Source: Solanum dulcamara
Taxonomy: Eukaryota; Streptophyta; Magnoliopsida; Solanales; Solanaceae
Direction: 5' to 3'
Assembly (NCBI RefSeq): GCF_947179165.1
Contig: NC_077237.1
Span: 16,267,523-16,331,522 of the forward strand
Length of the DNA: 64,000 bases
Part shown: piece after piece, positions 44,273 to 55,273 of the stretch
Layout of the letters: each line of letters opens with the position of its first letter
How positions within the stretch are numbered: the first letter of the stretch is position 1
Notes under the pieces: model-generated
Told to the model about the DNA's origin: nothing
The model's database searches: none
The model's input: the letters and a program-made list of their open reading frames with translations, nothing else
Made by a program: the position numbers and the translations under genes

Positions 44273-46222
44273 ATTTTCGCCAATTAGCTCTGTTCTGGAA
44301 AATTTAGCATCTATTAGCTTGAGAATCTAAGAGTCTCTCTTGCTGTGTCTACTCTGCACAAAGGACAGAGGTGTTTGTTCGTTGTTTTTGCACGTCGCAT
44401 TGCTGAATAACTGCCCCCCCCCCCTCGTAGCCACCCTCTTTTTACATATAGTTTAAATAGATCTAGAGGAAAAGAAAAGAATTGTTAGTGTGTTTATTTC
44501 TCTTGTTTTCCTTTTTGGTTTTGGTTTGTTTCCAAGTCATTCTTTGAGAATATCGACAAAGTCGAAAGTGGTTTCTGTACATACACACTTTGGTATTTAT
44601 TTTTTTTTGGCTAATTCTGGAAAAAAAAAACAGTTGTGAGTTATCTTCATTAATGTGATTGCATCAAAAATGGTTCTTTGGTATTTACTGTATGGACCAT
44701 AGCTTATTAAAGCAGTTAACAGATGGCTTATAAAAGTCTATTGTGTTAGCCAAGAGGTTCTGTTTGAAATGGACTACTCAGTTTAATGAGGTTTCTTCCT
44801 TATTTACCTACAAATACTTTTATACTTTTTGTCACTGACCTCTAAAGATTTTAATGTTGTAATTTGCACGTTTTATAATACATGGTCTAAATTCATAATT
44901 TTAAAAAGATACAAATTTTGAATCAACATATACCAAACTTGTGGTGAGTGGGATTTAATGTACTTGGTTAAATTTACTTCGACTCTAAGCTTAGAAAGGC
45001 AAGATGTATGTCTATATTAGTATCCACAGTGTCATTTGTTGCTCCTTGCCCGCACTTATTACTTTACGAGAGTCGATTTGATTAATTTTTGGAGTTCAAT
45101 TGAATTAGAATAATTTAATATTTTGAATTTAAACTTTAGATGTCCGAAAGTTACATAAAAGATAGGAATAATTTTAGAAACTTCTCTCCAGGTTTTGCTT
45201 TATAACACTCACCTCCCCTATGGTTTACAATATCATGCTTACTTTTCTTATTTTGAACTTTTTTGGTAACCATTCTTTAAATCTATTTAAAATAAATATA
45301 AATCAATTACGATTTGACAAGTTTCTCCTTATTTATATTAATTTCTTCATATTAGTGCATATTATTAAAAAATTATCTTATTTAATGAATATTTTAAAAA
45401 TAAATCAATATTAAATTAACAGAAATAAATTAGTACTATAATATATTATACATAGATATACATGTTCATTAATTACCAAACAAAAATTAAAGGTATTTGC
45501 AAAGCAAAGTGAACTAATTCATTGGTGAGTTCATTCACGGTAATTCGCCATTTTCACCAAGAAAAATGAAGAGAAACTGAACAGGAACGTGGAAGCTTGG
45601 ATAGAAAAGGACTTTCGATTCTTAAGAATGAGAATAATATTTATTTATGTTGATTTATTTTTATAATATGCATTAATATAAAGAAGGGCAAATTTGTCAA
45701 ATCGTAATTATTTGATATTTATTTTTAATAGGCTTAAAGAATGATTACAAAAAAAATTCAAAATAAGAAAGTAAGCGTAATATCGTAAATCACAGAAGAT
45801 GTGAGTGTTATACAACAATATTTAAAAGAGGTCTCTGAAATTATCCCTAAAGAATATTATAAATTATAATTTCTCCTATATTAATATGATTTTTAAAAAA
45901 ATACATCTTTGGAAGGAGTAGCTGTCAATGTTTCATTTCTATTTTTATCGAAGTGCATTTAAGTCTTCTTTATGACATGAAATATAGATGCAACAGCAGC
46001 CTAGCTACCTTGTAACTATTGTGTCAAACATCTAATAATAACTATCAACCATTATGATAGCCGATAGGAAAGTGAGAGTCAAAAGTCAAGAAGTAAAGGC
46101 CAGTAAAGAAGGTGTTTAAGTTATTTTATGAATGTAGTTAAAAGAGTGTGGTTTATCAGTCAATAAAATTAGAAAGGATCATAAAAGCCTGATTCAAATT
46201 AGTATAGAAATAAAAAAAATTG
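44273..46222 (+). other. 3' UTR of the ARM/TPR gene and gene-free DNA
   Basis: The 3' UTR probably runs a few hundred bases from 44273. A run of about 13 C at 44412-44424 lies in it. No clear polyadenylation site was fixed. Beyond about 44.8 kb the DNA is AT-rich with no gene; a 64-codon frame at 45220-45414 is not a recognised protein. Confidence 0.4.
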
Positions 46223-46386
46223 AAATAACCCTCCGTCCCAAAATATTTGTCATATTTCACTATATTGATACGAGAAAAAAAAGAAGTGATTTATAGTATA
46301 AAAATTATATAATAATAAGTTAATCTAACCAAATTTAATTCTGAGAATAAATTAAATTAATTCTCAAAACGTGACAATTATTTTAA
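46223..46386. mobile_element. Stowaway-type MITE interrupted by a LINE
   Basis: The left end 'ccctccgtcccaaaatattt' is the usual Stowaway terminus of such families. The expected inverse, 'aaaacgtgacaattatttt', is reached at about 46367-46385 and is repeated after the LINE ('gacaactattttgagat', 47353). The LINE therefore appears to have inserted inside the right terminal repeat. Confidence 0.6.
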
Positions 46387-47352
46387 GTACAATTCTGTAT
46401 TGCGATGGATGAAGAGGGCATGGAATTGAGGCTTGCCACTCTTTCTATTCCCAAGAGAGAAAACATTAAATATCTTGGGTCCGTCATCCATAGCAGTGGG
46501 AACATTGACGATGATGTCATGCATCGCATTGAGGCGACATGGATGAAATTGAGGCTTGCCTCTGGAGTGCTATGTGATAAAAAAGTCTCATCTAAACTTA
46601 AAGGTAAGTTCTACATAATGGTGGTTAGACCGTCATTGTTATATGGGGTGGAGTGCTGGTCAGTCAATAACTCACATGTTCAAAAGATACATGTTGCAGA
46701 GATGAAAATGTTGAGATGGATGAGTAGACACACTAGGAGTGATAAAATTAGGAATGAGGTTATTCGGGAGAAGGTGGGAATGACCTTTGTATCATACAAA
46801 ATGAGAGAAGTGAAATTGAGATGGTTTGGACATGTGCAGAGGAGGTGTGTCGGCCCCAGTTAGGAAGTGCGAGCGGTTGAATTTAGGGGTTACACGGAGG
46901 AGTAGACCTAAAAAGTATTATGGGGGAAGTGATTAGACAGGATATGACGCAACTTCATATCACCGAGGGAGGTGATTAGATAGGATATGACGCAACTTCA
47001 TATCACAGAGGACATGACCTCAGATAAAAAAGTGTGGAGATCGCGTATTCGGATAGAAGGCTAGTAAGGATAGGACGGTTTAAGGTTGGTCATAGGACTA
47101 GTCGTACCATTATAGTTGTTTTGTTGTTGCTGGTGCTACTGTTATTGTTTGTGTCTTGTAAAATTTACAATGCTCTTCGTTTTAGCCGCTATGCTATATC
47201 TATTTTTTTCTCTTACTTGTGATTGATACATTTGAGTCAAGGGTCTTTCAGAAACAACCTTTCTATCTTCATGAGGTAGTGGTAAGATCTGTGTACACTT
47301 TACCCTTTTTAGATCACACTTGTGGAATTCCACTGAATATGTTGTTGTTGTT
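46387..47352 (+). mobile_element. 5'-truncated RTE LINE
   Basis: Plus-strand coding remains at 46405-46863 ([60 protein letters not shown]) give the C-terminal part of the RTE protein. A 3' UTR and a (GTT)n tail end at about 47352. An imperfect duplication flanks it: GACAATTATTTTAAG at 46373-46387 and GACAACTATTTTGAG at 47353-47367 (13 of 15 identical). A 43-bp tandem duplication lies inside, at about 46931-47016. Confidence 0.85.
46931..47016 (+). repeat. 43-bp tandem duplication inside the LINE
   Basis: 'gattagacaggatatgacgc' (46931) and 'gattagataggatatgacgc' (46974) begin two copies continuing through 'aacttcatatcac'. They differ at two or three positions. Confidence 0.85.
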
Positions 47353-47367
47353 GACAACTATTTTGAG

Positions 47368-47777
47368 ATAGCCCGTTTGTTGATAAGGTATTTAATTACA
47401 CATGTGCAATAACTCAAAATGGTCAATATGTCTTAGCAGCAAACTTACCAGCCATTACTAAACAGTTGTTATTTTTGTATTAAAAAATTTCATTTCTGCA
47501 GATTTTTTAGTTGAACTAAGAAAAAAATAGTAGTGCTTTTACACTGAAAATTTAGGAAGGTTCTCAATATTTCAGTGAGAATATTATTTTCATCATATAT
47601 TTCCGCAATGAGTTGATTCAGTGAGAAATAAGTAGAAAAATCATACTTTATAATACCAATTTCTCATTAATTCACGGTAGAAAAAGACTTTATTTCTTGT
47701 AGTGAGCGTCAAAATTTCTTTCCACTTTTGTTAATTTTGCTATAGCAAAATATTATTATAAAGAACATATCATACAC
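47368..47777. other. Gene-free DNA
   Basis: Nothing recognised. Confidence 0.4.
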
Positions 47778-48000
47778 TCTCTTTGTCTCAATTTATCTGA
47801 CTCACTTTTTTTTTAGTCAGCCTCAAATTTTTTTATATTTAGTAGCAATTTAACTTTAAAATACTAATTTTATCTTTAATGAAATGATTTAGAGCCACAC
47901 AAACATCTATAATTTATTTTAGACCATAAATTTTAAAAAAATTCTTTCTAAAATTTTGTGTCAAGTTAAGATACATCACATAAATTAAAATAAAATAGTA
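47778..48000 (+). mobile_element. Stowaway-type MITE
   Basis: 'ctctttgtctcaatttatct' at the left, and 'acatcacataaattaaaata' at the right as the degenerate inverse. The core 'aatttaactttaaaatacta' and 'gaaatgatttagagccacac' matches the inverse of the 17.4-kb element. No coding capacity. Confidence 0.7.
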
Positions 48001-49791
48001 ATATAATATAAAAAATTGATTCCTACGTTGTTGAGGATAGATGTTATAGATATAATATATTTTGTCATAGTCCATGGAACACTGATTTGTACTTACTCAC
48101 AAATCGACTTTTGTCTCAAATATTACGATTAAAATATCATGATGTTTATTAACATCAAAGGTAAACTTGGAAAATTAAAGAGCAGCACAAAAAAGAGAAG
48201 GGCAATGACCCGTATTATGTGAATCATTATTTTTTGATTATACAATAATTAATGGAAACATTAGCACTTTTAGTTATTGATAGATTTTAATTTTAATTAT
48301 TATAATTTGAATTCAATACATTTAATAATTGGTTGGTTATCATTTTTTTTATCAAACACAATTAATATTCAAATAAAAAAAAGATTTTTAAAAAAATCTC
48401 TTAGACTGTAAAGCTTCACAAGTTTAATAAATTACTAGGGTAGCTTTAGAAATAATTGAAGCAACAATATTCACTTTTTAATACAATCGGCTATGACTTT
48501 AATATAGTATTACAAAATATCGTACTGAACGGAAGTTTGATTTATTGTTTACCGAATCAAAATTTAAAAATTTGATATTTGGTATCTACTTTAACTACCA
48601 ATTGTCGAATTATCGAATCCAAAATTTGGAAATCTTGAACCAAATAACGAATGCCCATCCTTTTCATACAAGCTTTACCCCTTACTTTATATGTATAGTT
48701 ATGATTTGACTAAATAACTAGATTCTCTTGAAGCATTAGCTATGATAATTGTCTTTAACCTGTTTGGATTGACTTTTCATTTTTGATTTATAAGCCGAAA
48801 TTATAAGTTAAAAATTCTAACTTATGATTTTAAACTTATTTTTATTATTTTAGTTTTAAATTAAGTGCTTATAAGTACTTTTTAAATTTAGCCAAATACT
48901 CTAAAAATGCTTTAAAACTATTTTAACTTAAAAGTACTTAAAAATAAGCCAATCCTCAATTAAAATCAATAAGACTAGAATTTTGATCTCTACTTCTATT
49001 ATAAAAAAATGATAAATTGTGTGAATTGTCTCATTTTAAAAATTTAGATATCAAAAAAGCAAAAAACTTTTATTTATATTTTGAATTTCAAAAAAGTTAT
49101 GTCCAATTTAAATGACAATAATTTATTATTACTGTCTATAAAGGAAAAATAGTTTATAACATTCAGGTCAACAAAAAATATTTTATAATTTATAACTTTC
49201 ATTTGGTCAACAAAAAATAATTTATGTAACATTAACAAGAAAATACTTTTGGTGTGGAGCCTTAGATCAAAAAAAGGTTCTGCACGATACCCTCTTTTTG
49301 AGAAAGTTCAAATCTCAATTCATAGAGCAACATAAAAGAAAAAAAATAAAAGTAATATTACACGAGGAAGTACAAAATGTGAAGGTGCACATTATTACTT
49401 ATTTAAGATCAAAATAACAAGGCGTCCTATGAAAGTTAATAAACAATTATTGAATAGCAATAACAAAAAGAAATTATAAATAAATTCATAATATATTAAA
49501 TCGATTGGATTAATTAGCAAATATAAAAATATATATAAAATTATTGAGAGAATAACCTCCTCCTAAACTTAATTTCGTTTGAAAACTACATTATGAATAT
49601 TTTTGTATTTTGTGAAGAGTAAATGATCTAATTCATAAAAGTTCGAAACTTTTCCTTAAAAAAATTAAATATAAAAAAATATATTTTTATGAAAGTACAA
49701 TTTTGATAATATTTTGAATTTCCTTTAGGAAAACAATAAAACTTCAGTATGCTAAAACAGTTATGGCAACAATCCTAATACTACTTATATA
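48001..49791. other. AT-rich gene-free DNA with a degenerate MITE
   Basis: At about 48757-48960 'cctgtttggattgacttttc' and 'taaaaataagccaatcctca' suggest an eroded relative of the Tourist-like MITEs. Near 48516-48650 there are 'accgaatcaaaat' and 'cgaattatcgaatcc' phrases from an unassigned repeat. No gene. Confidence 0.4.
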
Positions 49792-50147
49792 GAGCCCGTT
49801 TGGATTTAAAGCCCCTTTTTAGCTTTTGGACGTGTTTGCCTAATGCTGACTTTAAGCCATAAGGTTCTTAAAGTCAGTCAGAAATGAAAAGTTAGGATTT
49901 CTAACTTTTTTTTCCAAAGTGCTTAAAGTCATTTTCTTTGACCATGGAAATTACTTTTATATCCTTTATATTTTAACTAAATTCTCAAACTACCTTTTTT
50001 TATTCTTTTAACCCTAAAATTCACATCATAAGCACTTTTATCCAAACACTCAACTGCTTATTTATAAAAATAACTTTCAGCACTTCAAAGTTCTAAAAGC
50101 ACTTTATACATAAAAGTTACTTTTTTTAAGCCTATCCAAACGGGCTC
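49792..50147. mobile_element. Tourist-like MITE
   Basis: The left end GAGCCCGTTTGGATTTA and right end AAGCCTATCCAAACGGGCTC are inverted. ATA flanks both ends, near the TWA type expected. 356 bp, no ORF. Confidence 0.7.
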
Positions 50148-50676
50148 ATAATCTTCTAATAAAAAATCAAATAATTTAATAGATCTCTTAATATGTTTTT
50201 TCTTTTAACATGCACTCCAATAAGTTAATAAAAAAAAATCCAATTCCAAATTTTAATTTTAGTGGACAGAGTTATATAATATTTATTATTGGTGGAAAGT
50301 GATAGGTTTCTCCTAAAATTAATTGAGATGCGCAAAAATTGATCCAAACATCACAATCATGAAAATAAATAAATAAAATTAATTAAAAAATACTAACAAC
50401 TTGCTTGGATAGTTATTTCCTATTGTATCATAATATATATTATATGTGAAAGTGGTTGAAAAGACCTTTTTTAATTATCTTTTATGAGTAAAAGTAAATA
50501 TCTCTCATAAAAATGATATAAAACAAAAAAAATATTTTTGTAAAGGATTATAAAATCAAATCTCCCGTCTGTGCATTGTTTTGATGATACTTCAATTATC
50601 ATATTGTGTAGCTTTCTATCCAGATGCCTTTGTCATGACTTGTTTATTTTTATTACGGATTACTCTTTAACTATAT
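50148..50676. other. AT-rich gene-free DNA
   Basis: Nothing recognised. Confidence 0.4.
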
Positions 50677-51048
50677 GAAATAGAGCACATATACTTTTAA
50701 ATTATATTCTGGCTCAAAAATACTCTTCTCGTCATACTATTGGCTCACTTCTATCCCTCCGTTTGACGAAATGAAATGTGGCATCTCATGTGTCTTAATT
50801 TATGCCACATATAATCTCCACATAAACACCCATCCCATCCATCAATTAAAAGCTCCAAATTCATCCATTAAAAGACCCAAATCCATCCTTAATTTGGGTC
50901 TTTTAATTGATGGGATAAGTACTTTTGTAGAAATCTTACATGACGTGAATTAATATATATGAAATGCCACATTTCATTAAGCCAATAATATGACGGAAAG
51001 AATATTTTTGAGCCAAAATATAATTTGAGAATATATGTGCTCTATTTC
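50677..51048. mobile_element. MITE with ~70-bp inverted arms upstream of ABCD1
   Basis: The left arm 'gaaatagagcacatatactt' through 'aaaaatactcttctcgtcat' and 'attggctca' is matched inversely by 'aagccaataatatgacggaa' through 'tatatgtgctctatttc'. The arms are about 66-70 bp and roughly 85% identical. The centre holds a second palindrome ('aaaagacccaaatccatcc' against 'aatttgggtcttttaa'). No target duplication was fixed. It lies about 200 bp upstream of the putative ABCD1 leader. Confidence 0.78.
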
Positions 51049-51924
51049 TAATAATTATTTTTATTTGTTATTGCATTTTCATCAATAACCCGCATTTTCA
51101 TCAAGACTCTATAAGAAACAATTTCATAAATGGTAAAATAAGATTTTGAAAATGGTTAAAAAGTGAATGATGGGAAACACACTTAAATGAATCCTTAAAA
51201 TAGGAGTTGTCGTGGTTAATTATTAACAAGAGAAGAGAATAGTAGGTAACAACCCTGAGAAAAAAACACCTCACTTTTTTTATTTGTCTCTATCATCATC
51301 ATCTTCATCTGCTACGTCTTCTCCAATCTAGTAAGTATTTATTACTTGCACAATACCATTTCTTTTTCTCCATTTTTTTTGCACTCCCCCAACTATTCAG
51401 CAAGTTTGTTACTTTGTTGCAACCAAAATAAATAAATAAAAACTAGATTTTTTTGTATAAAAATTCTAGGGCTTGACCAGTAGTCTGGTGGTTTTTTTAG
51501 CGGTGTTGCTAATTGTCAATTGGATAGTCTGAGTTTTTCTGGTTCAAGATTTCAGGTCATCCATTTTTCACTTGTTAATTTGCTTTGCTGCCTTTTTTTT
51601 TTTTCCTTTCTAGATTCTGTATTTTGGATTCAGCAAGTAGACACGAGATAGATGTGGGTTTATCTTTTCTTGGAGTATAGCGCGAGTGTTTGTGAAATCT
51701 ATGATTACATATCAAGAAATAGTTCAAGAATGATCAATTTGATAACTACATGGGAATTTAAGAAGTTGGTGTCCTTGATTCTGTTTTATTTAAATATAAT
51801 TAAATGTGGGTTAGTATTTGTTTTCTTTAGTAATTTTGATTTAAAGTGACCCCTTTTCAAGACTGAGAATTCTTCTATGTATACTGAGGCCAGCACATTC
51901 CTTTGTTATAATTCCCCTTGCCCC

Positions 51925-52232
51925 GAAAATTCAAATTTTGTGGGATTTCCTGTTAACTGTTTGGAGTTCAATCTTTTTGCGGAAGTTTATAACGAAATAA
52001 ACAGTATGATTAATGATCCTCATGGAGATTCAAAGGAGGAATGTTGTAATATAGGATCTTTGTTTTGTTGAACTTTGTTGAAAATTCAAATTTTGTAGGA
52101 TTCCGTTCAACTGTTTGGAGTTCAATCTTTTTGCTGAAGTTGATAGCAAAATAAACAGTATGATTAATGATCCTCAGTGAGATTTAAAGGAGGAATGTTG
52201 TAATATAGGATCTTTGTTTTGTCGAACGCTGT
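51925..52232. repeat. 155-bp tandem duplication in the ABCD1 leader intron
   Basis: Unit 1, about 51925-52079, and unit 2, about 52080-52232, begin 'gaaaattcaaattttgt' and contain 'aactgtttggagttcaatct' and 'gaatgttgtaatataggatc'. They differ by scattered substitutions (for example cat/cag) and small indels. Confidence 0.92.
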
Positions 52233-55084
52233 CAAAAAATTAATTAAAGCAATGCGTTGTTGATAATTTTATTTGTTTGTTTCCTCTACATTAATAAGTA
52301 GTTTGTCGTAACGTGAAAGTTTGTACCTTCATTTATTGATTAGTGCTTTCTTATAGCAGCAAAAGTTGTTACTAAGTGTGGAAACTGCACACTAAACTTT
52401 TCAATTTCAGTATTTCTTTGATAGTGTCCACAAGGATTGGGATAGGAGTTGATGGTGAAAGCTTTAAACATGTAAATTCTAGATTGTTCCCAAATAGTTA
52501 TGTACTTCTTGGCATTGAGAAAACATTCCTTAGATACATAGAAATTGGGAGTCTCAAAGTTGAGACAACATCAATAAAGGAGAGGCAATAAGATTTTGAA
52601 ACCATGTACTGTTGATTCACATCATTCAAACATCATTATCTTTTTAGAACTGTTGACTGAGACTTGAGTTGCGTCAAGAATGAAACAAACAGGTGTTTTG
52701 TTCTATTCAATTAATTGAATTAAGTGGTATTTTCCTTAGATCTAACAAGTCTCAACAACTCAATTTTGAGATCAGCGTCACTGTCAGCTTAATGCAAGTT
52801 TAATCTCATCATTTTTGTAATTAAAAATCTCAAAGTTGCTTTGCTTTTCTGCATTGCTGCATTTTGGTTTCTTTGTCAAATGTCAACTCAAATATAGGGT
52901 ATGATATTGTTGGGTCATTCTTGGATGGAGGTTGTTTCTAAGATCTACCCTATATGATGATGCAAAGTATGATGGGTGAATTATGGAGGAAAATAGTGCA
53001 GGAGTGGGGGAATGATGTTGATAATCTTATGAGGAGCTGTTCACCTGAGCTTTTTGCTTAGGAATTGGATTGAGTGTTTGGTCCTCACACGGGGTGAAGG
53101 CATGCACAAGATAAAAAATTTACAAATATTGTTTTGTCAATGTATGTGTGATCTGAAAACTATGAATTGTGATCTTGAATTGAGATCAAGTTGGTTTTGA
53201 TCTTGGTATTAAGTGATCCACTACTTCAGCACTGCGTGGTTACCATCAGTGTTCCATGCCATGTTCTCTATGTTATTTTCTATGTGAATCAAATCATTCG
53301 ACTAAATCAAGTTTTTTAATTTACAAGTACAGCTGTTGCTTTGAGACTGTGAACTCTGCTAGAGAAGTTTTGTGCCATATTTACGCATGGTATCTTGTGC
53401 AATGGGCTGAAGTTCATCCAGAAAATCCACTTAAAAGAAGTATGTTTTTGTACCGATTTCTTTATTTGATGGGGCTTGGTTAGATTTTTCGCCACTTCCA
53501 AAGGTAGCTTTCTATCACCATCATTGAGTACTTTTTTTTCCTGCTGCTCATTAACGTGTACAACTGGCTAATTGAACCATTTTGTAAATATGAATGAAGT
53601 CCCATTTAGATTTCATGAGTTACATGATCAGGACTTTGATTACCTTGGAAATACATGCATCTTGTCATGTTTTCATTTGTCTGATCCATATGAGGTCACG
53701 ATTGACACTGTCCCACGCTAAGCAGATTGAGAAGAAGATAACCATTGGAAAATTCAAAAGTTCCTATTGAAGATCGAATGAGTCCTAGTGACAACTAGTA
53801 CATTAATTAGAAATTACCTGTGAGTATATTCAAGATAAGTTACCTAGGCGTATAGTGTCTATGCTAAATGAACTTGGCTCCAGATATTGAAAGGGAGCAG
53901 CAAAGGTGAAATTCATTAGTAAAGAGAAACAAACCAGTGGACTAGCTGCTGGGAAAGGGAGATCCAACAGATCAGACAACAGGGAGTAAAGATAAGAGAG
54001 AAAATAAAGAATCAAGACAGGACTGAACAATCTAGGTGCTATTGAGCTAGCAATGAAATGGAAAGAATAGAATAAAAGTAGGATGATGTTGGTTCTGCCA
54101 ACAAGGATTCAATTAAGTAGGCAATGGTTTTTGTCGGCTACTTTATATAATACTAATTATCTTAGATTCTGATTTCTGACTTTAACCTTCAATTGGCTCA
54201 TGATGCTTTCAAAACAATCTCCATACTCCCTAACTACTGTTGCAGAAATTTGAACACTGATCCTCTTTTATATATCAGTAGCCACATTAAGAAAAGCCAA
54301 ACACCTGTAAAACCCATAATTTTGAACCTTCATTTGGTAGTTAAAGAGTAAGATTGGATATAATACTTTTCCATTTGGATTATTACCGCTCAATGGATCA
54401 CCACATACTCTCTTTAAGCAATGGATGGTTTAGTAAGCTAAAGTATATGATATGCTTTTCTATTTTCCTTTCTGGATAGGATAATTGGGCCGAAATTATT
54501 GCTTTTTTTTTTGCCAGTTACTTGTTTATACTTGTTTAGGTTACAATTGTCAAGGTTGGAGTCGCCTATGCTGAAAATTTAGGTAAAGAAAATTGTTGTT
54601 GTCGTGGGTAACTTTTCTGATTTAAGTAATCGAAAGCCATGTCCCTGATTTGTAAGGCTTGCTATGTCAGCCACCTTGGCACAATAAGATTCTCATGAAT
54701 GTCAAAAAGCTAGTAAATGTAATGTTGCTCAGTAATAACTAGCCTGTAAGAGAATGCTGGATATCAAAACATGCAAATTTCTGTATTTGGTGATCTTTGG
54801 ATTGTCCTTTGCATCTCTTTTGCTTTCCTATCTTCTTCTTCCCCTCCACCCTTTAGAATTTTTCTAGGGGTGTGGGAGAGCTGCTAGAAGAACTAATGAA
54901 TAGGTGTTACTTTTGGTAGGAAAGGTTCAGTATAAATGGTGTTAAACTTTCTGTGCTCCTTGATATGTTATCATTTTCACGCCGTGATGGTTTCATATCT
55001 GGTGTTCCTGTATAATGATAGTGGTATGCTGAAACGGTGATATTATTTGCTTTTCCTTCTGTTGTTCTTGAAGTATATATTTTC

Positions 55085-55141
55085 CTCATGTCCCACATTA
55101 CTAATAGACAATTACTCATGTCCCACATTACTAATAGACAA
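55085..55141. repeat. 30-bp tandem duplication before the ABCD1 start
   Basis: 'ctcatgtcccacattactaa' occurs at 55085 and again at 55115, period 30. Confidence 0.95.
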
Positions 55142-55211
55142 GTACTATTCCTACAGATATCAAGAGCTTTAGCTGCTAAAATCTGTTGGTTTGGAAGATT
55201 TATTTTCAGAC

Positions 55212-55273
55212 ATGCCTTCTCTTCAGCTTCTGCAGTTGACTGAACATGGGCGAGGGCTTCTGGCTTCTAAAAG
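55212..55273 (+). CDS. ABCD1: ABCD1 exon 1
   Basis: 62 nt, 20 codons plus two bases. The acceptor lies two bases before the ATG and the donor is AAAAG/GTATAG. The split Arg codon is completed by exon 2. Confidence 0.93.

Larger units (their letters stand above)
51049..55211 (+). promoter_or_regulatory. Putative ABCD1 promoter, untranslated leader and leader intron
   Basis: Around 51265-51330 the sequence turns pyrimidine-rich ('atcatcatcatcttcatctg') and is followed by 'ccaatctagtaagtatt', a plausible leader exon with a GTAAGT donor. The next good acceptor before the ATG is 'tttattttcag' at 55210, two bases before the start codon. This predicts a leader intron of up to 3.9 kb, though more leader exons could lie between. 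Several frames inside (52376-52591, 53256-53483) have no homology. Two tandem duplications are listed separately. Confidence 0.4.
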
